DNA of 64,000 bases from Citrus sinensis (GCF_022201045.2 NC_068564.1:3038001-3102000); one strand, 5' to 3'; positions 44,660-56,473 are shown, numbered from the stretch's first letter. The notes: generated by a model from the sequence alone, not told the origin. Made by a program: numbers and translations.

Positions 44660-47600
44660 TTCATACAATAATGAATTCTGAGATAACTAATTTTATTTGT
44701 AATTCATTTATTTGATTTTCAGGAAACTAATAAATTAAGTGAAGAAAGCTTCAAACAGCAGTTGAGGACATGCTAGTTTATATCAATTGAAAGGCTAGAT
44801 CAATTTTACAAGACTTAAAGTTTTGATATTTGTCTTTATTTTTCCAAATATTAGAGGAATTTAATTTCGGTGACTTGTTTTAATAAACAGGAGTACACTG
44901 TTATTTTTTTATCCTCTGTTTATTACTTATTTTGGTTATTTATAAAGACAATTTATATCATATAAGTCCATTGATCTATTCAAAGCAAGATATAATGATA
45001 AAAAGTATATGCATTTATCTAAGAAAAAAAATATTTCTTCAAACCAAAATCACCTATGATATTTATGCTTAAGTCATATAAACTATAATAAGATTTTAAG
45101 AAAATGATTAATGATAGACTTGTTGGCCTATTAAGATTGATCATTGTAACTCTATAAATCTTATTTAGAAAAGTAATATGACGAGGATGCTCGTTTTGAG
45201 CTAAATGCATAACATTGTATTGGATGATTTAGCGCATGCAAATGTATATGGACTAATCAGTTTACATTTCATAAGAGGTTATGAGTATTCTATCAATCTT
45301 ATTGATGAATATTCATTTTATTTATGTTTGTCTAAATGCGTCATGATTCCATTGCTTTTGAAATTCAAAAGAGTACGTGAATAAGACAGAAGCAATTAGA
45401 CAGGAACATAAAAGAACGTCGATATGATCGAAACAAAGAATATCTCTATGGAGAATTCAAGCTCTATTTGGTTGTCAAATGGGATAAACTCCCTCATATA
45501 ATGAACACTATGATACAATAGTGTAATTAAATGGAGAAACAAGATTCTTTTGGATAAGACAAGATATATACTAAGTGGTTTATCATTTACCTTTTTTATT
45601 CCAGATACTAGTACTTAAAACTGCAAAGTTTATTGAACTTAGTCTCATCTATCTCGGTGTCTACTACTTTAAAAAATTATGAAAAAGTCACAAACATGGT
45701 TTGAGACACATTCATATTTGGAGTTTACTAGTATTTCTACTAGAATCAGAGGTAAAAAAGATGGATTCGTGTTCAGAAGCTTGCATGTTTTAAGTATCTT
45801 AAAGGAATAAGGGAAAGTCTGAATTATAGTCCTTAAGATAGGAATGTATTTATAGACATATTCTTTACTTTCTTTGAGAAAGACTATATAATGACTTATA
45901 ACTTAAGAGTAAAGTAAAACTAGAGAAATTAAAAAGATTAGGTTGATGCTCAACTTTCAACACCTGTTATAGAACAAGAAGAACAGCAACAACCAGCTGA
46001 TCAGCACAGGATTATCCTTGAACAACCATCACTTTTAGAACCTTGTCGTAGTGGGAGGGTAACTAGGTTACCTGCGAGATACATGTTATTGAGAGAAACC
46101 TATACGACGATCTTAGTTGAACATGTATAAGATCTCACTAGTTACAACGAAACTCTAATAGACAGATATGTTGAATTTTGTAAAAAGGTCATGAATCAAG
46201 AAATGGAATCTATGTATTCCAATAAAGTCTGGAAACTTGTAGAGGCACCAAATGGGGTAAAACTTATAAGGTGCAAGTGAATCTACAAGAGAGAAAGAGG
46301 AGTAAACGGAAGGATGGAAACATTTAAAGCAAGATTAGTAGCCAAATGGTTTACTCAGAAAGAGGGAATCGATTATGAGGAAACATTTTCTACGGTTGCT
46401 ATGCTTAAATCCATCAGGATTCTACTCTCCATTACTGCAGTGCTAGATTATGAAATTTGGCAAATGGATGTCAAGATAGTCTTTCTTAACGAGCATCTTG
46501 AAGAAGACATCTACATGCAGCAACCAGATGGATTCATACAAAAGGCCAAGAACACATGGTATGTAAGTTGCAGAAATCCATTTATGGATTAAAGCAAGTA
46601 TCTCGGTCATGGAACATCAGATTTGATCAAGAGATTAAATCGCTTGGATTCATTCAGAACATTGATGAACCATGTGTGTACAAGATGATTCAGGAAAAAT
46701 TTGTAGCCTTCCTAGTTCTTTGTGTAGACAATATTCTCCTGATTGGAAATGATATAGGAGTATTGACTACAATAAAGATTTGGTTAGCAAAACAATTTGA
46801 TATGAAAGATCTGGGAGAGGCAAGTTATATTCTTGGTATCAAGTTACTACGAGACCGGAAGAATAAAACTTTAGCCTTGTCTCAAGCGGTCTATATCGAT
46901 AAGATATTGGCTAGATTTAGCATGGAAAATTGCAAGACTGGTTTATTACCATTTAAACATGGAATTACATTCTCTAAAGATCAATCACCTAAAACATCTG
47001 AAGAGATCGAGCAAATGAGATGAGTTCCCTATGCAGAACTTGTGGAAAGTCTCATGTATCTCATGCTTTGCACTAGGCCAGACGTCTGTTTTGCGGTAGG
47101 AATGGTTAGCAGATATCAATCTAATCCTGGACCTCAATACTGGATTACAATCAAGCATATTATAAAGTATTTGAAAAGAACTAAAAATTATATGCTTGTG
47201 TACTCTGGTGATGAACTTATTCCAGTGGGTTATACTAATTCTGATTTTTAGTCAGATAAGGATTTTAGAAAATCAACTTCCGGCTATGTGTTTACATTAG
47301 GAAGTAGAGCTATTAGTTGGATGAGTGTGAAACAATCTTGTATCACAGACTCCACAACTGAAGCTGAATATGTGGCTACATCTGAAGCTGCAAAAAAAGT
47401 TATATAGCTCCGCAAGTTCCTACAAAATCCTAAGGTGGTACCTGTTGTAACTACACCCCTTAAACTATTTTGTGATTATGGTGGTCCAATAGCTCAATCT
47501 AAGAAACCACAAGAAACAAAACATATTGAGAGGAAGTATCATCTTATAAGGGAATAGTGTAGAAATGTTATATGACAGTACCCCAAATGACATTAGATGC

Positions 47601-47710
47601 TAAATGGAATATCTTATTACAATGGCCATTAGTGGGAAACCTTTATAACCTGCACTTAGAGCCCTAGAGCATGTGCAATATGCCAGATATGCTTTGAGAG
47701 CTAGTGGGAA
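44660..47710 (+). pseudogene. copia-2 pol remains (integrase, reverse transcriptase, RNase H)
   Basis: The integrase is only a trace (about 45270-45350, a GYEY...DEYS-like stretch). Reverse transcriptase is readable in pieces at 46199-46592 and 46556-47023. Its active-site motif reads CVDN where copia normally has YVDD, and stops interrupt it (TGA near 46278; break near 46570). RNase H pieces lie at 47042-47251 and, with more stops, to about 47557 (SDF..DKDFRKSTSGY; TEAEY; HIERKYH). Not functional. Confidence 0.88.
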
Positions 47711-47712
47711 AT

Positions 47713-49256
47713 TGTTGGGAAAATATGCTCTTGAAAAGCATATGTGTTTATTTAATTGTAATAAATAATTTTTCTGACTAATAAAATAAATGAGGTATTT
47801 TATTCAAATATCTTAATTGCATTAATATTTTTATTAAAGTCCATTTAATCATATTATATGTATTTATGTGATCGCCATGTGAATTCACAGAAGTAATAAA
47901 TACAAGTTATCTTATGATTAAATAAATTCAGTTCGCAGTTGATAAATAAAGTGGGGCACTTTATTTAGGTATAGACTGTAATAAATTCATTGAATGATTT
48001 GTCTTAATCATGTATGAATTTATTGATGTAGTACGACTACATTGAACATGATCACATATGAGACTGAATTAATTTTTTAATAACTGTTAGACTTATTAAA
48101 TCTCATAGGCATTGATTTTACTGTAATCTTAATCTTGAGTTAATTATGATTTCATGATTGTAATTGTTATTCCATTTGAGTTACCAATGGGCACGACACA
48201 TCCTTGTGTTCAAGATTACCCGGTATCTTGATGGGAGCAATTATGAGTATTGGAGTTATGGATTAACAATATAGAATTTGTACAACACATCTCTTGATGA
48301 GTTTTCGGCACTTGATCATAGAATTCTCTAGCCAGAGTGTGTCAACATATTTAGTATGTTGAAAATGATCATTAGAGAAAACTTGTAAGTATCAAGGAAT
48401 AAGATGTTATTAAACTGATTGGACAGTTGAGATATCAATTTAATTAACAATGTGGTACAAAGGATTGTGCAGTAAAGAAATCAATGTGGCTTGGGATGAA
48501 TTATTATTCGAGCATACAATTATGGAAGTCAGTTCCAATCTTTTAGTGGAGTAGATTTGGAATTAAATAATTGGGCTAGTTTAATTACAGGCATAATTAT
48601 TGTAGCCCCTATTGTATGTTCCCAAATGATCCCCGAGTTAGCTCATTTAATTGACTGCACCACTACTGGATTAATAAGCAAGATAACTAGCTATTTGGGT
48701 CAAAAGTTTAAATATATCATTTAGTGGGAGGCTCTATTTAATTAGCTTGTGTGTAAGTGGCTTTATGTTATTTTACAAGGTGGCTCCCCTATAGAAAAAG
48801 CAAGTAACATGAGTTTTGTTTTTCATTATTTGGAGTCTAGGGTTTTCACTAAAGAGAGATATAAAAAGGCTTATTTTCTCTAAAGAAAGAGATAGCAGCC
48901 ACTTTATATAGATCAGAGAAAAAGATTTTTCTCTCTATTGTTGAGAGAAAAATTTTCTCGTGCTAGTTGCTTTGATAGTGATAAAGGCGCACACACGTCA
49001 AGTGCAAATCAAACTTGAGTCATAACCTGGAAGATCATTGGTGACAGTTCGTGATGTGACAAGCGTGTTGGTGACGGATCGTGATCTAACATGAGTGGTG
49101 GTTACGGATCGTGATCTGGGAGCCTAAATCATTTCAATGGAAATAACCAAATCGGATTTTCAAGGTACGATTTCTAGAATACAAATTCCTATATATTGTA
49201 TGAGAGCGGTCCTTAAAAGGTTTTATAAAAAAAAAAAAACTGATTTTTCCCCAACA
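47713..49256 (+). repeat. 3' LTR of copia-2
   Basis: 1544 bases, TGTTGGGA...CCCCAACA. It keeps the 38-base segment deleted in the 5' LTR and is followed directly by ACTGC and the CXE pseudogene. Confidence 0.92.
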
Positions 49257-49646
49257 ACTGCCACATCATATCATTAACAGCTAGCGGAAAATTGGGATCA
49301 TTCTCCAATCTCATCTCTGATTTTGTCCTTTTGACCCCGGAAAAGAAAGGCTTGTACAATATTAGGCCTCTTATTTTCAGTGGAGCCAGGTTATCAACTC
49401 CTGCAGCTGCGCGCAATGCTGCATGGTAAGCGATATTGCCACCTGAGCTATCGCCCACTAAGAAACATGACGACAAGTCAGCAGGGACTTGGACTGCAAT
49501 ATTTGAGCAGAGATCGTGGTACAAGCTTGTGGCTGCGCTTAACATAACGAAGCCTCCACCATGGAAGTAAACTATGAGAGGGAGCTTACTGTTGGTGGAA
49601 GACGAAGAATCAAGTGCTTCATGGGGAAGGTGTATGCGGACCCAAG

Positions 49647-50168
49647 TAGGGTGTTAAAAAAGTCCAGGCCGGCCCAATCCCGCTCGGGCCCAACCCAGGC
49701 CCGCGGGCTTAGGCTTGGCCCTCACCTATGAGGGCCTGGATAAGGGCCCAAGAAAAAAAGTCTGGACAAAGCCCAAGCCCACTAATTTTTTTAAAAAATA
49801 AATTTATAAATTAGAATAATATAATTCAAATAAAAAAATAATTAAAAAAAAAAGAAAACTTAAATTCTTAACTTATAAATCAATTATGATTCAAAAAAAC
49901 TAAAATTATAATACTAAATTCTCTCTTTTGTGTCAATTAATTAAAAGAACATTTGAATTAGAAAATCCAGTATTAAAGAAAATTAAAGTTATGAGTTTTT
50001 ATTTGCTTTATTTATTATTTTAATTTGAAATATTCATTTTCTTTAATTTATCTATGATTGTAATAACTTGTTGATCATTAATTTATTTCAAATTTACAAT
50101 AATTTAAAAAATTTAAAATAAATAAATAAAGCCCAAGCCCGGCCCAGGCCCGTTGTTTGCCATCCCTA
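49647..50168. mobile_element. hAT-type MITE (522 bp)
   Basis: The 8-base target duplication GACCCAAG is at 49639-49646 and 50169-50176, inside the CXE coding sequence. Ends are TAGGGTGTTAAA and TTTGCCATCCCTA. GGCCC-rich subterminal repeats sit at both ends with an AT-rich centre. No coding sequence. Confidence 0.9.
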
Positions 50169-50265
50169 GACCCAAGTGTTGTTTGGTTGGTTGACGAGGA
50201 CATCTTTTGAGAGAGCTATTGTGTGGTCATCTAGATCAGGTGTGGCGTTACTTATTTGTAGACTC

Positions 50266-50501
50266 ATGTACTTCTCGTTCTCTCGTCTCCGGCAGTAAAA
50301 ACAAGTGCGGGCGACTGCAAGGTCAACAGTGGATGGCCAAGATTTTCTTTTTAATTTGAATAGATAGATTTTTTTTTTTAAGTATGTAAGATTTTTTTTA
50401 GTTATGTAAAAAATAATACCATGAGCTGAGTGAGTTAAATGAGTTGAACGCAATACAAACAAAAATATGTGAAGTGTGACTGAATAAGGCAAATCCTAAA
50501 A
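50266..50501. other. Old 5' flank of the split CXE pseudogene
   Basis: No gene. Short minus-strand frames here are upstream read-through of the CXE N-terminal scrap. Confidence 0.5.
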
Positions 50502-50688
50502 GAGTAATGATACAGCCACAAACTTTTGTACAAACTGATGTGGCATTAATTCATTGGTTGAATGAAAATATAAATTAATAAAAATAAATCGTGTGGGCCA
50601 AGTGATATTTAATTCAACCAATCTTATCATACCACATCAGTTTGTACAAAATAAGTTTGTACAAGAGTTTGTGGCTGTATCATTACTC
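50502..50688. mobile_element. Mutator-type MITE (187 bp)
   Basis: The 9-base target duplication ATCCTAAAA is at 50493-50501 and 50689-50697. Terminal inverted repeats are perfect for at least 22 bases (GAGTAATGATACAGCC...) and extend, with gaps, to about 50. The 9-bp duplication points to the MULE group. Confidence 0.9.
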
Positions 50689-50697
50689 ATCCTAAAA

Positions 50698-52342
50698 ACA
50701 TCATAATCTGCATAAGTCATATAAAATCAAAATGCTATATTTTTGTTTAAGTGATCATTTAATTCCTACTTTTTAAAAAATATCTTAAGACATTTTTACT
50801 GTTAAATATATTATATGTTCGAGTGATGATATTTTCATCCTATATTTTTTGTGAATCCACCCTATTTTCAAAAAATAATTATAAAAGTTACACATTATTT
50901 TTAAAATTTTCAAATCAAGAAGAGTTTTGGAAAATTAATTAATTAAATCTATGTTAATTCACTTTTTGTGATTTAGATTTATTTAGTATATTTGATTACA
51001 AAAATTATTTTGACATAAGTTTAAATTAATTATTTTACCCTTATAAAGTAAATTTATCAAGAATTTACTTTAACTTCAATATTTTTCTAATTTGTACCAA
51101 ACTCACTGTTTCTAATACTCCTTTATTAGTGTGATTATTATTTTTTTTAATTAAACTAACATAGTGTCTTGATAGCACCATTCTCTTGTAAATTATTAGG
51201 CTATCAAATTTATGTCATTTACATATACGGGTAGTGAAACAATAATTAGGTTTCATTTAAAAATATTAGATTATAAGTCACAAAATTAAATACCTAAATT
51301 ATTAGATATAATAACTCATGTTTTATGAGGGTAACTTTATCTTTTTATATCATAATAATAAAAATAGTAAAATAAAACTTATATTAAAATTTATGATCAA
51401 AGATGGTCAAAGAACCTAAGAAAAAAATTAATAGAATGATTTAATTGATAAATTGTACAAAAGTTTTATTAATTTATATTTTTTAAGAATATTGTGAATT
51501 TATTATAATTATTTTTTAGAAGTGGGGTGGATTTACCAAAATAGTGCGGTTGAAATATCCCTATCCTACATTTTCTACCCTTGCTTTTTCTTTTTCTTTT
51601 TAATAATATCCTTATAATAATATTCGTGCCTTCTTGAAGATATTAAGAAATAAAAAAGGTTAATTTACAAAATTAGCCTTAAAAGTATTATTATATTTTT
51701 TCACAAATTTTTATGTTATTATTTACTTTTAGGACTAATTTGATAAATTAAATATTTTATTAAATGACTATTACTAAAATTATTGCAAGGATATTAAACA
51801 TTTCATGGCTGATCTTAATTATTTATTTCTAAATAAATTATTAGCAAGATTGTTACACGGGTATAAAAAATATTAGTTCTTTTATATTAAATTTTATTAA
51901 TTAATTTTTAATAGAAATTATTGGTTAATTTACTAATTAAATTTTTAGAAATAAATTAATTAATGTCAAGAATATTATTATAAGGGTTTATTATAAAAAT
52001 AAAGAAAAAATAAGGATAAGAATGTAACATATTTAACTAAAAAAATATTTTGAGATATTTTTTAAAATATAAAAATTAAATAAATATTTAAGTAAAAATA
52101 TAAAAATTAAACAAATATTTTGAGATATTTTTTAAAATATAAAAATTAAATAAATATTTAAGTAAAAATATAAAAATTAAACAAATATTTATCTAAATCA
52201 AAATAACAAAGCCGAAACATGATATCCTTTTTGGTGCCCATGTTAATTTTTCTTTATCAATATTACAGAAGAAAAATTATAAACACCACAGAATCGCGGA
52301 ATCAGTTGCACATCGCAGTACAACGCGGACGCACAACAGTCT
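50698..52342. other. AT-rich intergenic region, 3' flank of a CXE gene
   Basis: No gene seen apart from the 70-bp tandem duplication at 52045-52190. Confidence 0.5.
52045..52190. repeat. 70-bp tandem duplication
   Basis: The block around TGAGATATTTTTTAAAATAT starts at 52051 and again at 52121, and its tail repeats as well. The two copies look identical, so the duplication is recent. Confidence 0.9.
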
Positions 52343-53380
52343 TCACTCACTCGCTCGGAAGCGATTGTCGGCCGAAGATAAAACAAAATCTTTTATGCAA
52401 TCCAGCACGGCCCTACGCTTAGCAGCACTCACAGGATCACTATCATCAAACCCATGCTTCCCTCCTTGATCAAGATGACATATCACTTTCACACCTTTTC
52501 GCTCCATCATCTTTACGAACTCAATCTGACGATCGATCAATGGGTCCTCACTACTCCCACTGACCATCACGTTCCATCCTAGCATTCTGATATGGTCTAA
52601 GAGCTTTGACCCACCTCCCACCGTTGGATTGCAGTATTCATTATCACGGTCAACCCCAATTGGTAACGCTAACTCCCACATCAAATCATTGACACATAGC
52701 GGTAGAAAGGGATCATTCACCAACCTCAACTCTGACTCAGTCCTCTTGACCCCACCAAAGAAAGGGTAATTCAGTATCAGCCCTCTGATCTTCAATGGCA
52801 ACAGATCATCAACTTGCGCAGATGCACGCAATCCTGCATGGTAAGCTATGTTGCCACCGGAGCTATCCCCCATTAAAAAACAGCGAGACAAGTCAACGTA
52901 TTTGTGTAACCAGTCTTCTTGTGTTTTCTTGATCCAATGCAGCACTTCCATGGCATCATCGTATGCGGCTGGCAGGCGATGCTCTGGGGCAAGCCTGTAC
53001 TCAACTGATGCAACGACTGCAGGGACCTTGGCGGCAATGTTTGAGCAAAAGTCATGGAAAAGGCTTGTGGCTGCGCTTAAGACAACGAACCCTCCCCCAT
53101 GGAAGTGAACAATGAGAGGAAGCTGCGCGGTAGAGGATGGATCAAGTGCTTGACAGGGCACGAAGATGCGGACCCAGGTGTGTTTTGATTGGTTGACGGG
53201 GACATCTTTGGAGAGAACGTCCAGAGTATGGTGATGCTCATCTGGAATATTAGGTGTGGCTACAGTGCTTGGGAAGTTGGTCCAGTTGCGAGTAATGGTG
53301 CCGTCGTCATTTTGGATGATCTGAAGCTGGTTGAAGGGATCAATGGTTGAATCAGATGGGGCAGTTTTGTCGTCTGACAT
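52343..53380 (-). CDS. CXE: Carboxylesterase (CXE)
   Basis: This is an intact 345-residue class-I plant carboxylesterase, single exon; MSDDKTA starts at 53380. HGGG is at 94-97, S173 in GDSSG, D279 and H309 (GGKHGF): the full triad, with the usual 106- and 30-residue spacing. No signal peptide or membrane helix; probably a soluble cytosolic ester hydrolase. A distinctive HEHHHT-like His-rich turn (PDEHHHTLD, about 47-54) lies in the N-terminal region, and the C-terminus has an extra SADNRFRASE tail compared with the duplicated pairs. It is in tandem, same strand, with the CXE at 54456 about 1.1 kb upstream of it. Confidence 0.95.
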   Translation of the reverse strand: MSDDKTAPSDSTIDPFNQLQIIQNDDGTITRNWTNFPSTVATPNIPDEHHHTLDVLSKDVPVNQSKHTWVRIFVPCQALDPSSTAQLPLIVHFHGGGFVVLSAATSLFHDFCSNIAAKVPAVVASVEYRLAPEHRLPAAYDDAMEVLHWIKKTQEDWLHKYVDLSRCFLMGDSSGGNIAYHAGLRASAQVDDLLPLKIRGLILNYPFFGGVKRTESELRLVNDPFLPLCVNDLMWELALPIGVDRDNEYCNPTVGGGSKLLDHIRMLGWNVMVSGSSEDPLIDRQIEFVKMMERKGVKVICHLDQGGKHGFDDSDPVSAAKRRAVLDCIKDFVLSSADNRFRASE

Positions 53381-53884
53381 ATTAGATGACTTGATGAACT
53401 TGAAATTTGATGGATGATGGTTGATGTTGCATGAAATTGTTTTAGATTTTTGTGTTTTTAAGCTCTTTTTTACAAGTTACGCACATAAAGACGAGTAAAT
53501 AAACAACAACAAAGAAAAAACAAACAAAAACAACCAACCGACCAAACAAAATTTTATAGGTGAAGTGACCCATCCTCTATACATAATTGGGACAATTCCA
53601 CCATATAAATGAACGTTTGGTTGATTAGTAATAAGTACATAACATTATAAAAATAATGATGCAAGCAAAGTCTAGATAAACGTATGATATAATGAATAAT
53701 TAAAATGAAGGCCATCACTACAATTCATTTTTCCATGATTGCTTGATTATTTTCAATATGCCATTTAAATTGAATTATGATGTTTGTAAAAAAATTAGCA
53801 CAAAATCTATTAAAAAAAATTGTCTTGTAATGAAATATTTTGTCCTTATTGATTTTTTTTTTCTCTTGCAGCGATGGTGTGTAC
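53381..53884. other. 5' flank of the CXE at 52343
   Basis: No clear TATA on the minus strand within 120 bases of the ATG. No other gene. Confidence 0.5.
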
Positions 53885-53898
53885 AATTTATACTAATT

Positions 53899-54130
53899 AT
53901 TTTTTTTTTCTTTTCGTCTAAACCACGAGGTGGTCCTGAATGGACCCCAATTGTGGGAGGTACCTTTAAGCTCGTACAACAACCTAAACTAATCCCTGCT
54001 CGCACCGGATCGGCCCGTAAAGAGTAAAGTACTGGCCAAAATAGTGACTCCATACAAGAACATAGCTTGAACTCCTGACCTCTCTTAAAGAGTGAGAGTG
54101 CCGAACCACTCAAACTAACTAACTTTTGTT
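53899..54130 (-). mobile_element. tRNA-derived SINE (family shared with 56547)
   Basis: A 14-base target duplication, AATTTATACTAATT, is at 53885-53898 and 54131-54144. The T-run at the left is the minus-strand poly(A). Pol III box-like sequences lie at the right end (minus-strand start): GAGTGGTTCGGCAC, then GGAGTTCAAGC. The body (CCACGAGGTGG..., GTGGGAGGTACCTTTAAGC) is shared with the element at 56547. Confidence 0.85.
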
Positions 54131-54144
54131 AATTTATACTAATT

Positions 54145-54455
54145 GTTGAGCAGTTATTTCTCCTATATTTTACTTAGCTTCCAATAACGAATTTGGACTG
54201 AGAAATATAATCATGTAGATGCTTCCCAATATAAGTCACTACGGTTGGGCTATTATAAATTAATTTTTTGGCCTAAAAAGATTTTGATATTCATTAAGTA
54301 TTGGTCTCATGTAATGCAATGGAGGATTATACGAAAAACACATAATTGCAATATTTTAAGATTCTTGCTTTCATTATTCGTAATTATCATAAACTCACCC
54401 AAAATAAGCATAAGAAATCACCACGTCTCCAATAAAAGACACATCGTCACTTCAC
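54145..54455. other. 3' flank of the CXE at 54456
   Basis: AT-rich; the plus frame at 54245-54499 has no recognisable content. Confidence 0.5.
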
Positions 54456-55490
54456 TCACTGACTCACTAGGCATGCAGGCACTGTTGAGGACAAAATGAA
54501 ATCCTTTATGCAAACAATAAATTGCGTAGTCTTCGAAGTGTCTATAATTTCACAAGAATGGAAACCTCCTTCAACAAAATGACTCACCACTTGAACACCT
54601 TTTTGCTTCATAATCTTAGCAAGCTCAATCTGACGGTCAATCAACGGATCCCCATCACACCCAGTCACCATTACCTTCCATCTTAGCAACTCGATTTGCT
54701 CTAAGAGCTTTGACCCACCTCCCACCGTTGGATCACAATACTCATGACCACGGTCAGCCCCAATTGGTAAAGCTAACTCCCACATCAAATCATTAACACA
54801 TAAAGGGAGATGCATGTTATTCTCCAGCCTCAACTCTGACTCAGTCCTATTGAGCCCACCAAAGAAAGGTGAATGCAATATCAGCCCTTTGATCTTCAAT
54901 GGTAACATATTATCAGCTTCTGCAGCTGCACGTAGCCCTGCATAATAAACTATGTTACCGCCAGCACTAGTGCCCATTAAGAAACATGAAGTTAAGTCAG
55001 CATAGTTCGTTATCCACTCATCATGGGTGGTTATGATCCAGTGCAAGGCTTCCATGGCATCATCATGAGCCGCCGGGAGACGATGCTCGGGGGCTAGCCT
55101 GTAGTCAACTGATACAACTACAGCAGGGAATTCGGATGCTATGTTTGAGCAGAAATCGTGAGTCATGCTTGTGCCAACGCTGAAGAGAATGAACCCTCCA
55201 CCGTGAAAGTAAACGATGACAGGTAGCTTAATTTTATTGGTGGAAGAGGAAGAATCAAGTGCTTGACGGGGCAGGAATATGCGGACAGAAAGGTCGTTTG
55301 ATTTATTGATGGTAACATCTTTGGAGACAGCTATTGTTTGGTGATCATCAGGATCAAGTGTAGCGGCTACCATTTGTAGGCTACTTGGGAGATTGCTGTG
55401 GTTGCGAGTGAGGGTGTCATCATCGTTAGGGGTGATCTGAAGGTATAGATAGGGATCAATGGAATGTGGGAGGGCAAACTTATCTGACAT
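54456..55490 (-). CDS. CXE: Carboxylesterase (CXE)
   Basis: This is an intact 344-residue class-I plant carboxylesterase, single exon; MSDKFAL starts at 55490. HGGG is at 96-99, the nucleophile S175 lies in GTSAG (Thr, not Asp, before Ser, unlike the other loci here), and D281 and H311 complete the triad. Unusual changes from its paralogs are FSVGTSM after the oxyanion loop, GLNRTESE for GVKRTESE, and RGHEYCDP for RDHEYCNP. It therefore looks like the most diverged enzyme of the cluster. No targeting signal. Substrate unknown. It lies upstream of, and on the same strand as, the CXE at 52343, which suggests an older tandem duplication. Confidence 0.95.
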   Translation of the reverse strand: MSDKFALPHSIDPYLYLQITPNDDDTLTRNHSNLPSSLQMVAATLDPDDHQTIAVSKDVTINKSNDLSVRIFLPRQALDSSSSTNKIKLPVIVYFHGGGFILFSVGTSMTHDFCSNIASEFPAVVVSVDYRLAPEHRLPAAHDDAMEALHWIITTHDEWITNYADLTSCFLMGTSAGGNIVYYAGLRAAAEADNMLPLKIKGLILHSPFFGGLNRTESELRLENNMHLPLCVNDLMWELALPIGADRGHEYCDPTVGGGSKLLEQIELLRWKVMVTGCDGDPLIDRQIELAKIMKQKGVQVVSHFVEGGFHSCEIIDTSKTTQFIVCIKDFILSSTVPACLVSQ

Positions 55491-56473
55491 ATTAGGGTTT
55501 GCTCTGTGAATGTAATGAAACTGAAACTTGATGGGCGGTGATCAATTCTCTCTTATTTTTCGTTTCTTGACGCCAAGCATAAGTAAATACTTGGTAGGCT
55601 TTAAAATACTCATATATTCATAATGCACTAGTGTGGGTGACTCGGTGAGGGTTAAAATGTCAAATAAATTGTATCTTTGTTTATATATATATAAACATCA
55701 GCATTAGATCCACCTTTGAACAAAATATATAAAACTTAAAAGGAGTTAAAGAGTAGTGTTACGTGGCAAACAATTGGCCCTTATACAGATCATCACATGT
55801 GGTAGTACTGAAGGTTTATTGATCATTTTGATGCATGATAATTAACGATTAATTTATATTTATATGGCATACGAATAATTGTGATAAAATATTATTCAAA
55901 GTTAAATGTGTGTGTGGTGTTGCCAGATATTTTGCAGACAAAATCTAATCACGACTTCTTTGAGCACAGTATTAATGGAGAACACCAACTTTGACCATTG
56001 TCTATCAAAGGATCATCCAATCATGTCCCACAATAGATTCGTTTAGGCGACTTTACTTTTATCTTGTGTCACCGCCCGATAACAAGATGATTGGTTTTCA
56101 CAATTGCTTGCTCTTATTGTTCAATTTCCCTAAAAATTTTGTCAATTGCTTTTTTCTCCCCCTCTGAAAGTTCCCGTAAAAAGTAGGATCTTGTGGGTTT
56201 CATCAAATAATGTCCGTCTTTTTCAATAATTTTCAGAAGGCAATGGCTACTTTGGAACTGTTTCAAGGTAGAGCATAAATTATAGCCACACATATAAATT
56301 GATAAATAATAAAAAAATATATGTTATAATTTTAATTGTGTGATTATAAAGGTGTACTCTATTTTAGAATGGTTCTAATATAGTCAGACCTTTTAAACAA
56401 AGGTTACAATTAGCTATATGTATAAGAAATTTCAGAAGTAGTATTAATGAACGCCAATTTAAGGCCGAAACTT
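55491..56473. other. 5' flank of the last CXE gene, intergenic
   Basis: A TATATGAG/TATTTTAAAG AT-rich stretch (minus strand, about 55595-55620) could be its promoter. (TA)n near 55683-55694. No other gene. Confidence 0.4.

Larger units (their letters stand above)
40538..49256 (+). mobile_element. Ty1/copia retrotransposon (copia-2), heavily decayed
   Basis: ACTGC is duplicated at 40533-40537 and 49257-49261. Two ~1.5-kb LTRs flank gag and a rotted pol. A tRNA-Met-like primer site (ATTAGTATCAGAACC, 42061-42075) follows the 5' LTR, and a purine-rich AGTGGGAAAT precedes the 3' LTR. It lies antisense to the CXE gene it disrupts. It is older than copia-1: pol has many stops and deletions, and the LTRs differ by indels as well as substitutions. 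42076-43835 is a leader with an odd GC-rich island (about 42362-42540). Confidence 0.93.
40259..50265 (-). pseudogene. CXE: CXE pseudogene split by a copia element and a hAT MITE
   Basis: There are three minus-strand pieces. The C-terminal piece is 40537-40259, stop TAG at 40259-40261: ...GADRDHEYCNPTVGG... to a VKDFVLSST tail, with a frameshifting deletion just at the catalytic Asp region. The middle piece is 49646-49257, with HGGG and the nucleophile in GDSSG, but about 40 codons between the VPA and DLSSC segments are deleted (GCTG microhomology), removing the [10 protein letters not shown] block. The N-terminal piece is about 50265-50169 (ATPDLDDHTIALSKD...), shortened at its start. Copia-2 (target duplication ACTGC) separates pieces one and two; the hAT MITE (GACCCAAG) separates two and three. 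Dead beyond doubt. Confidence 0.93.

Noticed and set aside
52848-53108. Frames overlapping the CXE at 52343 on both strands
   Set aside because: Shadows of a clear CXE gene with full triad.
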